DNA from: an uncultured Prevotellaceae bacterium
GTDB lineage: Bacteria; Bacteroidota; Bacteroidia; Bacteroidales; Bacteroidaceae
Reading direction: 5' to 3'
DNA: 64,000 bases
Assembly (NCBI GenBank): GCA_947305005.1
Contig: CAMZCM010000005.1
Coordinates: 62,001 to 126,000 of the forward strand
Shown: one piece after another, positions 24,411 through 36,895 of the stretch
Position numbering within the stretch: position 1 is the stretch's first letter
Layout: every line of letters starts with the position of its first letter
Program-made: the position numbers and the translations under genes
The notes under the pieces: generated by a model
What the model was told of the DNA's origin: nothing
Databases searched by the model: none
What the model saw: only the letters and a program-made list of their open reading frames with translations

Positions 24411-25901
24411 ATGAAAACTGTGAAATGGATTGCTTTGCCAATGATGGCAATCGCTTTAACGAGTATTTTTACTGCTTGTGGTGGTGAAGATGAGGTAACC
24501 CCGAATACTCAGACGACAGGAGGTGGTACCTCTGGCGAGACTGTTAAGGAGAAAGAGTCTGCTAGTTCTCTTACATCAGAGGAGCAGAAGGAACGTTTGA
24601 CAAAGATTGGTCAAGCTTTCTTTGAAGCTATTCCGGAGAGCGATTTCCGCGAACTGGCAGATTTGGGTACGTATATCAATAAAACCTATTGCAATAGATC
24701 TAGTAAAACGGAAGATATTGAGGATTGGGCAGATGCTTGTTTTAAAAGTCTAGCGAAAGAGGTCTTACCCGAACAGATAACAGATCAGTATTCATATTCT
24801 TATTATGATACTTGGAATGAAAGGTATTCATATTATGAATCTGTTAATATGGTTAATTATACGCGTCGAACTTATGAATTGAGTAACTTCCGCGCTCATC
24901 TGAGTTGGAATGGATCAAAATGGGTCGTTGCAGAAAGTAATACAAATGACTTTCAGGCCACCTGCATGGACAAAAATGGTAAAGTCGTAACAATTACACT
25001 GACTTCCAGCAATCAGACCAAGAAGGTGTATGTTGGCGAGTTCAAGAGAGGCAGTGATTATGATTATAATTACTATTATGATGTACAGGGCAATTATCAT
25101 TCGGTCTCTACTTATACGAAAGAAAAGGACAAGGCTTATCTGGAAGTGCCTGATTGGATAAATGTTACCCTTACACGTGGTGGCGAAACGCTTGTCATGG
25201 TGGAGGTAAAGACAGACCTCAGTTCCATGAGCAGTCCCAACTTCGATTTGAGTAAGGACGCTTTTTCTGCAACCGTAACAGCCGAGTTGGCAGGGTATAA
25301 GATTGAGACGGCACGTGTTGCAGTCCAAACTAATAAATCTAATGGTGTCACAGCCTATGTTAATATCCTAAAGAATGGCAATAAGCTCTTGTCTGTTGAA
25401 GTACAGGGTGATGCTAACATCAACGAATCCGACCTCGTTTGGAAAGAGGATGTTGATGAGGACGACTTCGAAGATGCTTTTGAGGATGCTGAAGGAAAAG
25501 TATCTCTTGCAAAAATTGATATTTTAGGGCAGATGCAGGTGACTGCAACTTGCTCTGACATTAGGAATATTGTCAATAATTTGGATGCTGCTGGTAAGTC
25601 TGCTAACAAATATGACGAATCCAAGATAAAATACTATGCCCAGGAAATCAATAAGACAGCGAACATTAAATTCTATTATGATGGCAATAATACGCTGCAA
25701 GGCTCTTTAGAAATGGAATGCGTGGCTCACACTGGTAGCAGCACAAAGTATAATGTTGAGCCTGTGGTAGTCTTTGGTGACGGTTCACGTTATAATCTTA
25801 TCAACGAAACATACTTCTCAGAAACGAACTTCAGGAGCCTCATTAATCTCTTCAAGAATTTGAAAGGACGTTATGAGGATATGATTGAGGAATATGATTA
25901 A
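24411..25901 (+). CDS. Unrecognised large lipoprotein
   Basis: 496 residues, not recognised. A lipoprotein signal peptide is clear: hydrophobic stretch then SIFTACGGEDE, with Cys near residue 23 and acidic +2 to +5 residues followed by a low-complexity linker (TQTTGGGTSGETVKEKE). The rest is soluble and rich in beta-strand patterns and tyrosines (SYYDTWNERYSYYESVNMVN), with two long central regions that could be tandem beta-sandwiches. Base composition is more A/T-rich than the neighbouring genes. It overlaps the start of the TonB receptor gene by about 17 bases, so the two are almost certainly co-translated. Surface or periplasmic partner of the receptor is a fair inference. Confidence 0.75.
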   Translation: MKTVKWIALPMMAIALTSIFTACGGEDEVTPNTQTTGGGTSGETVKEKESASSLTSEEQKERLTKIGQAFFEAIPESDFRELADLGTYINKTYCNRSSKTEDIEDWADACFKSLAKEVLPEQITDQYSYSYYDTWNERYSYYESVNMVNYTRRTYELSNFRAHLSWNGSKWVVAESNTNDFQATCMDKNGKVVTITLTSSNQTKKVYVGEFKRGSDYDYNYYYDVQGNYHSVSTYTKEKDKAYLEVPDWINVTLTRGGETLVMVEVKTDLSSMSSPNFDLSKDAFSATVTAELAGYKIETARVAVQTNKSNGVTAYVNILKNGNKLLSVEVQGDANINESDLVWKEDVDEDDFEDAFEDAEGKVSLAKIDILGQMQVTATCSDIRNIVNNLDAAGKSANKYDESKIKYYAQEINKTANIKFYYDGNNTLQGSLEMECVAHTGSSTKYNVEPVVVFGDGSRYNLINETYFSETNFRSLINLFKNLKGRYEDMIEEYD

Positions 25902-27939
25902 CAAGAAGCTGGCGTTATCCAGTTTCATATTAGGTATTTACCTTCTACCCTGCCGTGTGTATGCCGAGGCCTTGGTTGCCGATAGCGACAGCACACGGCA
26001 GTTGCATCATGTTGAGGTATCGGCACAGCGGTACACCTCTCCGTTGCGTGTGCGTGCCGACGGCACACGAAAGTGGCAATTGAGTTCTTTACATAGCCTT
26101 CCAAAAATCTTAGGCAACACGGACCCTCTGCACGTTGCAGAGCTATTGCCAGGCGTGCAGACGACCTCAGAATATGATGCAGGTCTGCATATTCAGGGAT
26201 GCGACAATGCGCACAATGAAGTTTCATTGGATGGAACACCTCTCTATGGTGTTCAGCATCTGATGGGCTTCTTCTCTGTCTTCAATGCTGCACATTTCCA
26301 GACCATGACTTATGCCCCTTCGGCATCATTAGAATCTTCTTCGAACCGCTTGGGAGGACTGCTGCGAATGGAGAGCATGGATAGTGTACCGAGCCGAGCA
26401 ACGGGTGAAATATCAGTGGGACCTATGTCGTCACAAGGGACTCTTCGTCTGCCTTTAGGGCCTCGCACGCTTTTAGTGGCTTCTGCACGAGAGGCTTATA
26501 TGAATCTTTTTTATAGCCGTTGGCTGAATTTTGACGACGAGCAACTGCGATATAGCTTTGGAGACTATAATCTGACGCTTTTGCATCAGGCAACTCCACG
26601 TGATGTCCTACGTCTGAACTTCTATGGTGGCCATGACTATGTGAGCTATGACATGGGGCTTTATCAGAGTGATGGTACTCTAAAGTGGGGGAATCAGCTG
26701 CTGAGCATGGACTACCGTCATACTTTCCATGAAGACGCTGACTTGTCCCAAACAGTTTCTTATGTACGTTATGGCAATAGCCTTCATCTTCAGGAACAAG
26801 AAATCGATTTTTCACTGCCTTCTCACATCACAGACATCGGCTATCGAGGATTACTTCGATGGGGGCCATGGCGGTTGGGAGTCAATATCTCCTCACAATT
26901 CATTCAGCCTCAAAGCCCTGACCTACAAATGGAGAATCGTCTGAATTATGAACCGGCTCAATTGCAACGGGTACAACAATATTCTATTCATGGTGAATAT
27001 TATTGGCAACCCACAGATCGCCTAACTGTTCGTCCGGCTTTGAAGACGACCTGTTATGTGGATGATCAATACGCAGTTCATTTTCTTCCGTCACCTTCTC
27101 TTACAATAGATTGGCAAACTCCACATATTGGGACATTCTGTTTTCACTATGCATGGCAACATCAGCCACTTTTCCAGACGGGCTTCACCACCATTGGCCT
27201 CCCCGTGGAGTTTTGGTTAGCAGCAGGGAAATATGGGAAACCACAGGAAGCACAACATGTGTCTTTGTCGCACGAAATCATCTTTGGACGGGGGAGATGG
27301 AGCTTTTCCTCTAGCTTATACTTTAAGTACCTTAGCCATCAGATAGAATATGGGGGCAATGTTCTTGATTTCCTTTATACGAACTATGAATTAAGTCAGG
27401 AACTCTTACATGGGCAAGGTTATAACTATGGCTTTAACGTGACCCTTACTCGTCGGACAGGTTCCATCACAGGTTGGCTGAGCTATTCTTATGGACGTTC
27501 TCTGCGTCGCTTCTCGGATGCCCGCTATACAGGTCTTTATCCCTCCAATCATGAACGCCCCCATGAATTCAATGCAGTTGGCAGCTGGCGTTTGAATCCT
27601 CATTGGAGCCTCGGCGCATCGTATGTCCGTTGTTCGGGAACTCCTTTTACGGCGCCGGAGTACATCTTTTTGCTGAATCATTCTTTCATTATCCAACAAG
27701 GGGAACGGAACGCTCACCGTCTCAGCCCATATCGGCGCTTGGATATATCCGTGAATTATGATATACATCGTACATCCCGCATGGAACATGGTATCAATTT
27801 CTCCATATATAATGCTACGGCAGCTAATAACCAACTTTATTACCACTTGAGGTTCTACGAAAATACTTTTGCCTATCGCAGTAAGGGCTTTCTCTTGGAT
27901 TGGTTACCTTCTGTCAACTATTACATCAAATGGAAATAA
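25885..27939 (+). CDS. TonB-dependent receptor
   Basis: 684 residues. Signal peptide ends near LLPCRVYA. A TonB-box-like segment (LHHVEVSAQRY) precedes a plug domain (LPKILGNTDPLHVAELLPGV, GLHIQGCDNAHNEVSLDGTP, NRLGGLLRMES). About 500 residues of barrel follow, with alternating aromatic strands, ending in a membrane-strand-like SVNYYIKWK. No N-terminal CarboxypepD_reg domain and no SusD partner, so it is not a SusC. The start could be ATG 25885 or 25894. It overlaps the lipoprotein gene at its 5' end and the DUF4249 gene by 10 bases at its 3' end. Its cargo is unknown. Confidence 0.85.
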   Translation: MRNMINKKLALSSFILGIYLLPCRVYAEALVADSDSTRQLHHVEVSAQRYTSPLRVRADGTRKWQLSSLHSLPKILGNTDPLHVAELLPGVQTTSEYDAGLHIQGCDNAHNEVSLDGTPLYGVQHLMGFFSVFNAAHFQTMTYAPSASLESSSNRLGGLLRMESMDSVPSRATGEISVGPMSSQGTLRLPLGPRTLLVASAREAYMNLFYSRWLNFDDEQLRYSFGDYNLTLLHQATPRDVLRLNFYGGHDYVSYDMGLYQSDGTLKWGNQLLSMDYRHTFHEDADLSQTVSYVRYGNSLHLQEQEIDFSLPSHITDIGYRGLLRWGPWRLGVNISSQFIQPQSPDLQMENRLNYEPAQLQRVQQYSIHGEYYWQPTDRLTVRPALKTTCYVDDQYAVHFLPSPSLTIDWQTPHIGTFCFHYAWQHQPLFQTGFTTIGLPVEFWLAAGKYGKPQEAQHVSLSHEIIFGRGRWSFSSSLYFKYLSHQIEYGGNVLDFLYTNYELSQELLHGQGYNYGFNVTLTRRTGSITGWLSYSYGRSLRRFSDARYTGLYPSNHERPHEFNAVGSWRLNPHWSLGASYVRCSGTPFTAPEYIFLLNHSFIIQQGERNAHRLSPYRRLDISVNYDIHRTSRMEHGINFSIYNATAANNQLYYHLRFYENTFAYRSKGFLLDWLPSVNYYIKWK

Positions 27940-28814
27940 GAAAATATCAACATTCATCGGCCATTGTTTCTACGCTCATGACCGTTCTCTCTTTCGTCAC
28001 GCCTCTCCTGATCATAGGTTGTGGCGAGGAAGTGATTGATATAAGGAAAGAAGAGCTGGTCGTGGAGGGTTATATTGCCGATGGGGAATTTCCTGTTGTA
28101 TTCGTGACAAGTACATTGCCGATAACAGAGGATAGTAAAGAATTTCAGTTCAAAGAATATGTCGCACAATGGGCACGTGTAGGCATTACTACCGAAGATG
28201 GTAAAATGATCTATCTGACCGCACGATATGATTCCCATTATTTCCCGCCGTATGTCTTTACAACGACCGCTATCCGTGGGCAGGCTGGAAAAAAATACCA
28301 TCTCACCGTGGATTGGCGAAAGATGCATGGAGAGGCTACGGCGACCATTCCGACATCTGTACCTATTGATGCCATTTGGTGTCATCCTTGTCAGGATAGC
28401 GATACACTACGGCAGGTGAGCGTGTGCTTTCAGGACAATTCGGAAAGCCATGATTATTATTTGCTCCAGTCACGCAGAAATGAAGAGCCTATGAATCCGC
28501 AATTATGCCTGTTTGGCATTATTGATGATGTCACACTCTCTAATTCCGAAGTAACGACGTCCATACGACGTGGAGGACTCATTACAGAAATTAAGGAATA
28601 TACCCCCTATTACGCCGTCGGAGACGATGTAGATGTTTGGCTCATGCATGTAGATAGCCTCACCTACCACTATTGGTACGGTGTTTCTAACTCCAAGCAA
28701 TTAGGCCGTTCCCTACTATTCAATGTGACCACCCCTTTAGATGGTAATATCCATGGAGGCCACGGCATTTGGTATGGCTGTGGCCTCGGACAAAAAAACA
28801 TTAAGGTGGATTAA
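27930..28814 (+). CDS. DUF4249 lipoprotein
   Basis: 294 residues from ATG 27930; the track's start at 27900 lies well inside the receptor gene. A hydrophobic segment ends in VTPLLIIGCGEE, a lipobox with Cys at the junction. After it, IDIRKEELVVEGYIADGEFP is the hallmark opening of DUF4249, followed by an immunoglobulin-like beta domain. DUF4249 proteins are commonly encoded directly after a TonB-dependent receptor in Bacteroidota and are presumed surface or periplasmic partners; no molecular function is established. Its stop is 13 bases from the convergent GH2 gene, leaving no room for a separate terminator. Confidence 0.85.
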   Translation: MEIRKYQHSSAIVSTLMTVLSFVTPLLIIGCGEEVIDIRKEELVVEGYIADGEFPVVFVTSTLPITEDSKEFQFKEYVAQWARVGITTEDGKMIYLTARYDSHYFPPYVFTTTAIRGQAGKKYHLTVDWRKMHGEATATIPTSVPIDAIWCHPCQDSDTLRQVSVCFQDNSESHDYYLLQSRRNEEPMNPQLCLFGIIDDVTLSNSEVTTSIRRGGLITEIKEYTPYYAVGDDVDVWLMHVDSLTYHYWYGVSNSKQLGRSLLFNVTTPLDGNIHGGHGIWYGCGLGQKNIKVD

Positions 28815-28827
28815 TAAGAACTGTCGC

Positions 28828-32970
<4,143 letters not shown>

Positions 32971-32974
32971 TTAG

Positions 32975-34738
32975 TTAGTTATTTGCTGGTGGTGTCAGAT
33001 AATCTGAAGGCATCTGTGTGTCAATGCCATCGCGACGTGCGAAGATATGCGGTGACATGATTTCCACACCTGCTTCGAAGAAGCGCTTGAGTAGGTTCTG
33101 GTGGAGATCGGAATAGATGCGAGTCATGTTCTTGGCATCGGCGGTAAAGGCATTGATTTCATACTCCACATAGAAATCATCAAGTGCCGTAGTCCGCATA
33201 AACGGTTTGGGATTCTTCTTAATCCCTGGAGTGTCTAAAGCAGCAGACTCCATGATTTTCTTGATGAGCTGCCAGGGGACATCATAACCGATGGTGACTT
33301 TTGTATGTACGATCAAGCCGTAAACCTTCGCTGCTTCCGTGTAATTGGAAGTCTGTGACCCTAAGAGATTCGAATTCTGTATGGTAATGATTTCGTTTTT
33401 AAGAGTCCTGATTCGTGTTACGAGGACAGTCTTCTCAATGACTTCACCCACAGTATCACCCACTTTGATGTAGTCTCCAATGTGGAAAGGGCGCATATAG
33501 GTCATAACCATTCCTGCGATGACGTTACCAATGATGGATGTTGAACCCAGTGAAACAATCAAGCCAATAAAGACTGAAACCCCCTGGAATATCTCAGAAT
33601 TGGAATTAGGCAGGAGCGGCCAAATCATGACCAACATGAGGGAGTAGCAAAGAACACGAAGGATGTAGAAAGTAGGTGCTGCCCAATCAGGATAGAAGCC
33701 ATTGAGCTTAAGGTTCCCATTTTCGATCTCGTTAGCCAGATAATGGATGCCGCGAACCAAATAGCGGAAGCAGAAGTAGATGACGATGATCTTAAAAAGG
33801 TTAGGCAGATAGTTGATGATAGAAAGAATAATATCCTTGAACGGATTCCATATATAACCTAAAACCGTAATAGTAATCGTCTTTGTTTCAGGAAAGAAAG
33901 AAAACAGTAAAGAGAGAGAGGCAAAAAGCTGGAGGATGATAACAGAGATACGCAGGATATTGAATAAGTTTAACAGGATAATACCTACTCGATGTGTATC
34001 CAGTAACTCATAATCCTTAATGCTAATTGGCTTGAGAACACCCATTGCCCAACGAATCAGTTTTTTACGCCAGTAGCGGAAAAGACGATTGGTGAGACGG
34101 ATGAGGATGTACTGTATGACTATAATAATCACAGCGAGCAATATGCCCCACAGTTTCTTTCGCAAGCCATATTCATCATGCAACTCCTCAATTTTTCCTT
34201 GAATGATAGTGGCGTATTCCTCTGCAAGTTGCTGTCTGGTTTTGTCTAGCCACAGTCCATCCATATCAGTAATTGTCAGGATGACTTCTTCCCCAGCCAT
34301 AATATCCGTGAAGAAATCGCTGTCAAAGACGTGGACGGAGTCCAAACGCAATGTCAGTTGCCGACCGATATCTTCTATCTTTTCCTTTGCAGCTTCCACA
34401 CGGTTCTCTGGCAGCATACCACCTTTCTGGGCATAGAGGATGAGTAGCGTATCGCCATCGACAATCAGAGGAGCACCACGTGTGATGAGGCGTAGAGAAT
34501 CCACACGATGCCGCCTCCTTGCCTGTGCAACGGAGTCGAGCTGTGCGCTGCGATCAGCACGGTCCAAAGCCTCTGCCATCAAGATACGTTGCAGCTTCAT
34601 CTCCTGAAGTTGCTGTTGCAAATCACGAATCAAAGAATCTTGAGAGGATGCGACCTGTTCCTGTTCCTCCTGCGCTGACAAAGGTAAGCAGAGCATGAGG
34701 ATGGCCGAGAAAAAGGTAATTAAAGATTTGTATTTCAT
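32975..34738 (-). CDS. MscS-family mechanosensitive channel with periplasmic N-domain
   Basis: 587 residues from ATG 34738. The track's start lies before the -7 element at 34762-34769 and is rejected. Signal peptide ends MLCLPLSA with Gln at +1. A predicted coiled coil (residues about 25-60, QDSLIRDLQQQLQEMKLQ) and a periplasmic domain up to about 190 precede five or six membrane helices. The MscS pore-lining helix is LGSTSIIGNVIAGMVMTYMR. The beta domain begins RPFHIGDYIKVGDTVGEV, and the alpha/beta cytoplasmic cage follows. Such channels release solutes on hypo-osmotic shock. The GH2 gene follows 16 bases downstream and may share its transcript. Confidence 0.9.
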   Translation of the reverse strand: MKYKSLITFFSAILMLCLPLSAQEEQEQVASSQDSLIRDLQQQLQEMKLQRILMAEALDRADRSAQLDSVAQARRRHRVDSLRLITRGAPLIVDGDTLLILYAQKGGMLPENRVEAAKEKIEDIGRQLTLRLDSVHVFDSDFFTDIMAGEEVILTITDMDGLWLDKTRQQLAEEYATIIQGKIEELHDEYGLRKKLWGILLAVIIIVIQYILIRLTNRLFRYWRKKLIRWAMGVLKPISIKDYELLDTHRVGIILLNLFNILRISVIILQLFASLSLLFSFFPETKTITITVLGYIWNPFKDIILSIINYLPNLFKIIVIYFCFRYLVRGIHYLANEIENGNLKLNGFYPDWAAPTFYILRVLCYSLMLVMIWPLLPNSNSEIFQGVSVFIGLIVSLGSTSIIGNVIAGMVMTYMRPFHIGDYIKVGDTVGEVIEKTVLVTRIRTLKNEIITIQNSNLLGSQTSNYTEAAKVYGLIVHTKVTIGYDVPWQLIKKIMESAALDTPGIKKNPKPFMRTTALDDFYVEYEINAFTADAKNMTRIYSDLHQNLLKRFFEAGVEIMSPHIFARRDGIDTQMPSDYLTPPANN

Positions 34739-34761
34739 AGAATAATTGTCTAATCGTGCTG

Positions 34762-34769
34762 CAAAGATA
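34762..34769 (-). promoter_or_regulatory. -7 element for the MscS-GH2 transcript
   Basis: TATCTTTG on the minus strand, 23 bases before ATG 34738; it fixes the MscS start. Confidence 0.65.
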
Positions 34770-34807
34770 GTAAAAAGAAATATAAACCCGCAAAAAGCGA
34801 GCAAAAA

Positions 34808-36037
34808 CTATTCTCCCAACAGATGACGGGCCATACGACGTACAGGTAACCATACTGCAAGGAAGCCGGTGACGAGGACGGTAAGGAAAGTGAGGAGAAG
34901 GTCGGAACCTAGTACACTGACGGGATATGCATCGACAATGAAAGAGCCTTCGCTCGTTCCGAGTTTAATCAGCCCGAATGATGTCTGAAGCCAACAGAGC
35001 GCAATCCCCACAAGTATTCCAATTGCGGCGCCGATACCGGAAATGAGCCAACCCTCCAATAAGAATATCTGTGAAATCTGATGATTGTTGGCACCAAGAG
35101 CGCGCAGTGTCTGTACATCGGCACGTTTGTCAATCATCAACATGGATAAGGAACCGATGATATTGAAACAGGCGACGAGAAGAATAAACGAAAGGAACAG
35201 ATAGGCGATGAATTTCTCCACTTGCATAATGCGGAAAGTGTCCTCCTGCTGTTCATAGCGATTCATGACACGAAACCGTTCTCCCACGATAGCTTGAATG
35301 TCAGATTCTGCACGACGGAGGCTGGTGTGAGGCTTGAGCTTTAATTCAACAGCGCTGATCATACCTTGACGATCGAAGAGACGACGGGCAAAGCCGATAG
35401 ATGTGAGAATGTATTTGTTATCATATTGACTTTGATTGACAGCAAAGACAACGCCCGGAGAATATAGTTCATCTCTGTTGAAACTCTGCATGGGATTGCT
35501 CAGATTCACTCGTTCTCCACGACGGGGGGCATAAATAGGAAGACCGCCGTCATAATATGTTCCGAGACCTAACTGCTGGGCCAGGCGAATGCCCATGATG
35601 CCGTATTCGAGGACATCTGCGTGTAAGATAAAATCCCCTTCACCATAAAGGATGCGATGTATGTTTGCCTGTTGGACAAAGTTGTCTTCAACGCCCTTGA
35701 TGGTCACGACCCACTGTCGCTCATTTCCAACAATCAAAGCTTGATCTTCAAGGACTTCAGTGTACGTTTCAATGTTTGGATAATCTTTTAAAAGCGTAAG
35801 TACAGAATCATCGGCCGCAACGCATTTCCCTTCAAGGGGTACCACCTTCAATTCAGGGTCAAAAGAAGTGAAGAAAGAGGCAACCATATCACGAAAGCCA
35901 TTGAACACAGAAAGCGTGACGACCATTGCTGCAGTCGCCAATGCCACCCCACATACAGAGATGATGGAGATGATATTGATGGTGTGACGACTCTTTCGCG
36001 AGAAGAAATAGCGGCGGGCGATGTAAAATGAGAACAT
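34808..36037 (-). CDS. LolC/LolE-like FtsX-family ABC transporter permease
   Basis: 409 residues from ATG 36037; the ORF extension to 36136 runs through simple repeats and is rejected. An N-terminal helix (INIISIISVCGVALATAAMV) is followed by a MacB-type periplasmic domain and three C-terminal helices of the FtsX domain (FIAYLFLSFILLVACFNIIG, DKRADVQTLRALGANNHQIS, LEGWLISGIGAAIGILVGIA). In LolCDE-type systems this permease extracts lipoproteins from the inner membrane for outer-membrane delivery. No ATPase gene is adjacent, so a distant LolD-like partner is assumed. It is separated from rbfA by a 110-base gap bounded by an 18-bp inverted repeat. Confidence 0.85.
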   Translation of the reverse strand: MFSFYIARRYFFSRKSRHTINIISIISVCGVALATAAMVVTLSVFNGFRDMVASFFTSFDPELKVVPLEGKCVAADDSVLTLLKDYPNIETYTEVLEDQALIVGNERQWVVTIKGVEDNFVQQANIHRILYGEGDFILHADVLEYGIMGIRLAQQLGLGTYYDGGLPIYAPRRGERVNLSNPMQSFNRDELYSPGVVFAVNQSQYDNKYILTSIGFARRLFDRQGMISAVELKLKPHTSLRRAESDIQAIVGERFRVMNRYEQQEDTFRIMQVEKFIAYLFLSFILLVACFNIIGSLSMLMIDKRADVQTLRALGANNHQISQIFLLEGWLISGIGAAIGILVGIALCWLQTSFGLIKLGTSEGSFIVDAYPVSVLGSDLLLTFLTVLVTGFLAVWLPVRRMARHLLGE

Positions 36038-36040
36038 TTT

Positions 36041-36145
36041 GAGTGAAAAGTGAAAAATGAAAGGGTGAAAAAATAGTTTTTTCCTTTGTAACTGAGAAGT
36101 AAAAATGCGGGTGCAAGTGAAATGATTATTTTTCACTTTTCACTC
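36041..36145. repeat. 18-bp perfect inverted repeat in the rbfA-permease gap
   Basis: GAGTGAAAAGTGAAAAAT (36041-36058) recurs as its exact reverse complement at 36128-36145. The arms border almost the whole intergenic space and consist of the GTGAAAA repeat words seen elsewhere. Confidence 0.85.
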
Positions 36146-36147
36146 TT

Positions 36148-36486
36148 TTATTTTTCACTTAAAAGCTTATCAATGTTCTCCGCGTAGTCAAGACTGTCGT
36201 CAACGAAGAACTTGAGTTCAGGGATAATGCGTAGCTGATGACGGGTGCGTTGACCGAGTTCGTAGCGGATTTGTTTAACATTTGCATTGATGTTGTCACA
36301 GATCTCCTGTGCACGTTCGCTGGGGAAGATGCTAAGATAGCCTCTGCAAACACTCATGTCAGGACTGATGCGGCACACGCTTACACTAACGAGTACGCCG
36401 TGTGTGGCCTGAGTCTGACGCTGGAAGATGTCGCTCAATTCTTTCTGAATGAGACGAGCGATTTTATTTTGACGGGTTGTTTCCAT
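36148..36486 (-). CDS. rbfA: Ribosome-binding factor A
   Basis: 112 residues, normal for RbfA. It is a cold-shock-linked factor that binds the 30S subunit and assists 16S rRNA 5'-end maturation. Family features are the opening TRQNKIARLIQKELSDIFQR, the middle VSVCRISPDMSVCRGYLSIF, and the KH-like region with IRYELGQRTRHQLRIIPELK and FFVDDSLDYAENID. Its start lies 23 bases inside the sufE gene, so the two are translated from the same message. Its 3' end reaches the GTGAAAA inverted repeat. Confidence 0.93.
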   Translation of the reverse strand: METTRQNKIARLIQKELSDIFQRQTQATHGVLVSVSVCRISPDMSVCRGYLSIFPSERAQEICDNINANVKQIRYELGQRTRHQLRIIPELKFFVDDSLDYAENIDKLLSEK

Positions 36487-36895
36487 ATACTAATGCGTAC
36501 ATTTTCATTTGTTTGAGCATAGCTAAAAGCCCGTTGCTACGGGTGGGGGAGAGGTGTTCACGCAGGCCGATGCGCTCAATGAAATAGAGATCGGCGTCGA
36601 GGATCTCTTGAGGCGTATGGTCGCTGAGGACACGAATGAGCAGCGTTACAATACCTTTTACGATAAGGGCGTCACTCTCGGCTTCGAAGTGGACAAGCCC
36701 TTCAGGTGTGAGGTCTGCCGTCAACCATACACGACTCTGGCAACCATCGATGAGGTTCTGTTCTGTCTTGGCGCTTTCTGGAAGTGGCTGTTGGCTACTT
36801 CCCAAATCTATCAGTAGCTGGTATTTGTCCATCCAGTCATCGAAGTCAGAGAACTCTTCAATGACTTCGTCTTGTATTTCGTTAATTGTCATCAT
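36464..36895 (-). CDS. sufE: SufE-family cysteine desulfuration protein
   Basis: 143 residues. The sulfur-acceptor cysteine lies in LIDGCQSRVWL, in the usual position after the E.NLI motif; LYFIERIGLREHLSPTRSNG is the conserved C-terminal part. SufE takes persulfide sulfur from the cysteine desulfurase SufS and passes it to the SufBCD scaffold for Fe-S cluster assembly. No suf operon is adjacent. The gene overlaps the M28 gene upstream by 4 bases (ATGA) and rbfA downstream by 23. Two adjacent ATG codons (36895 and 36892) are possible starts. Confidence 0.92.
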   Translation of the reverse strand: MMTINEIQDEVIEEFSDFDDWMDKYQLLIDLGSSQQPLPESAKTEQNLIDGCQSRVWLTADLTPEGLVHFEAESDALIVKGIVTLLIRVLSDHTPQEILDADLYFIERIGLREHLSPTRSNGLLAMLKQMKMYALVYGNNPSK

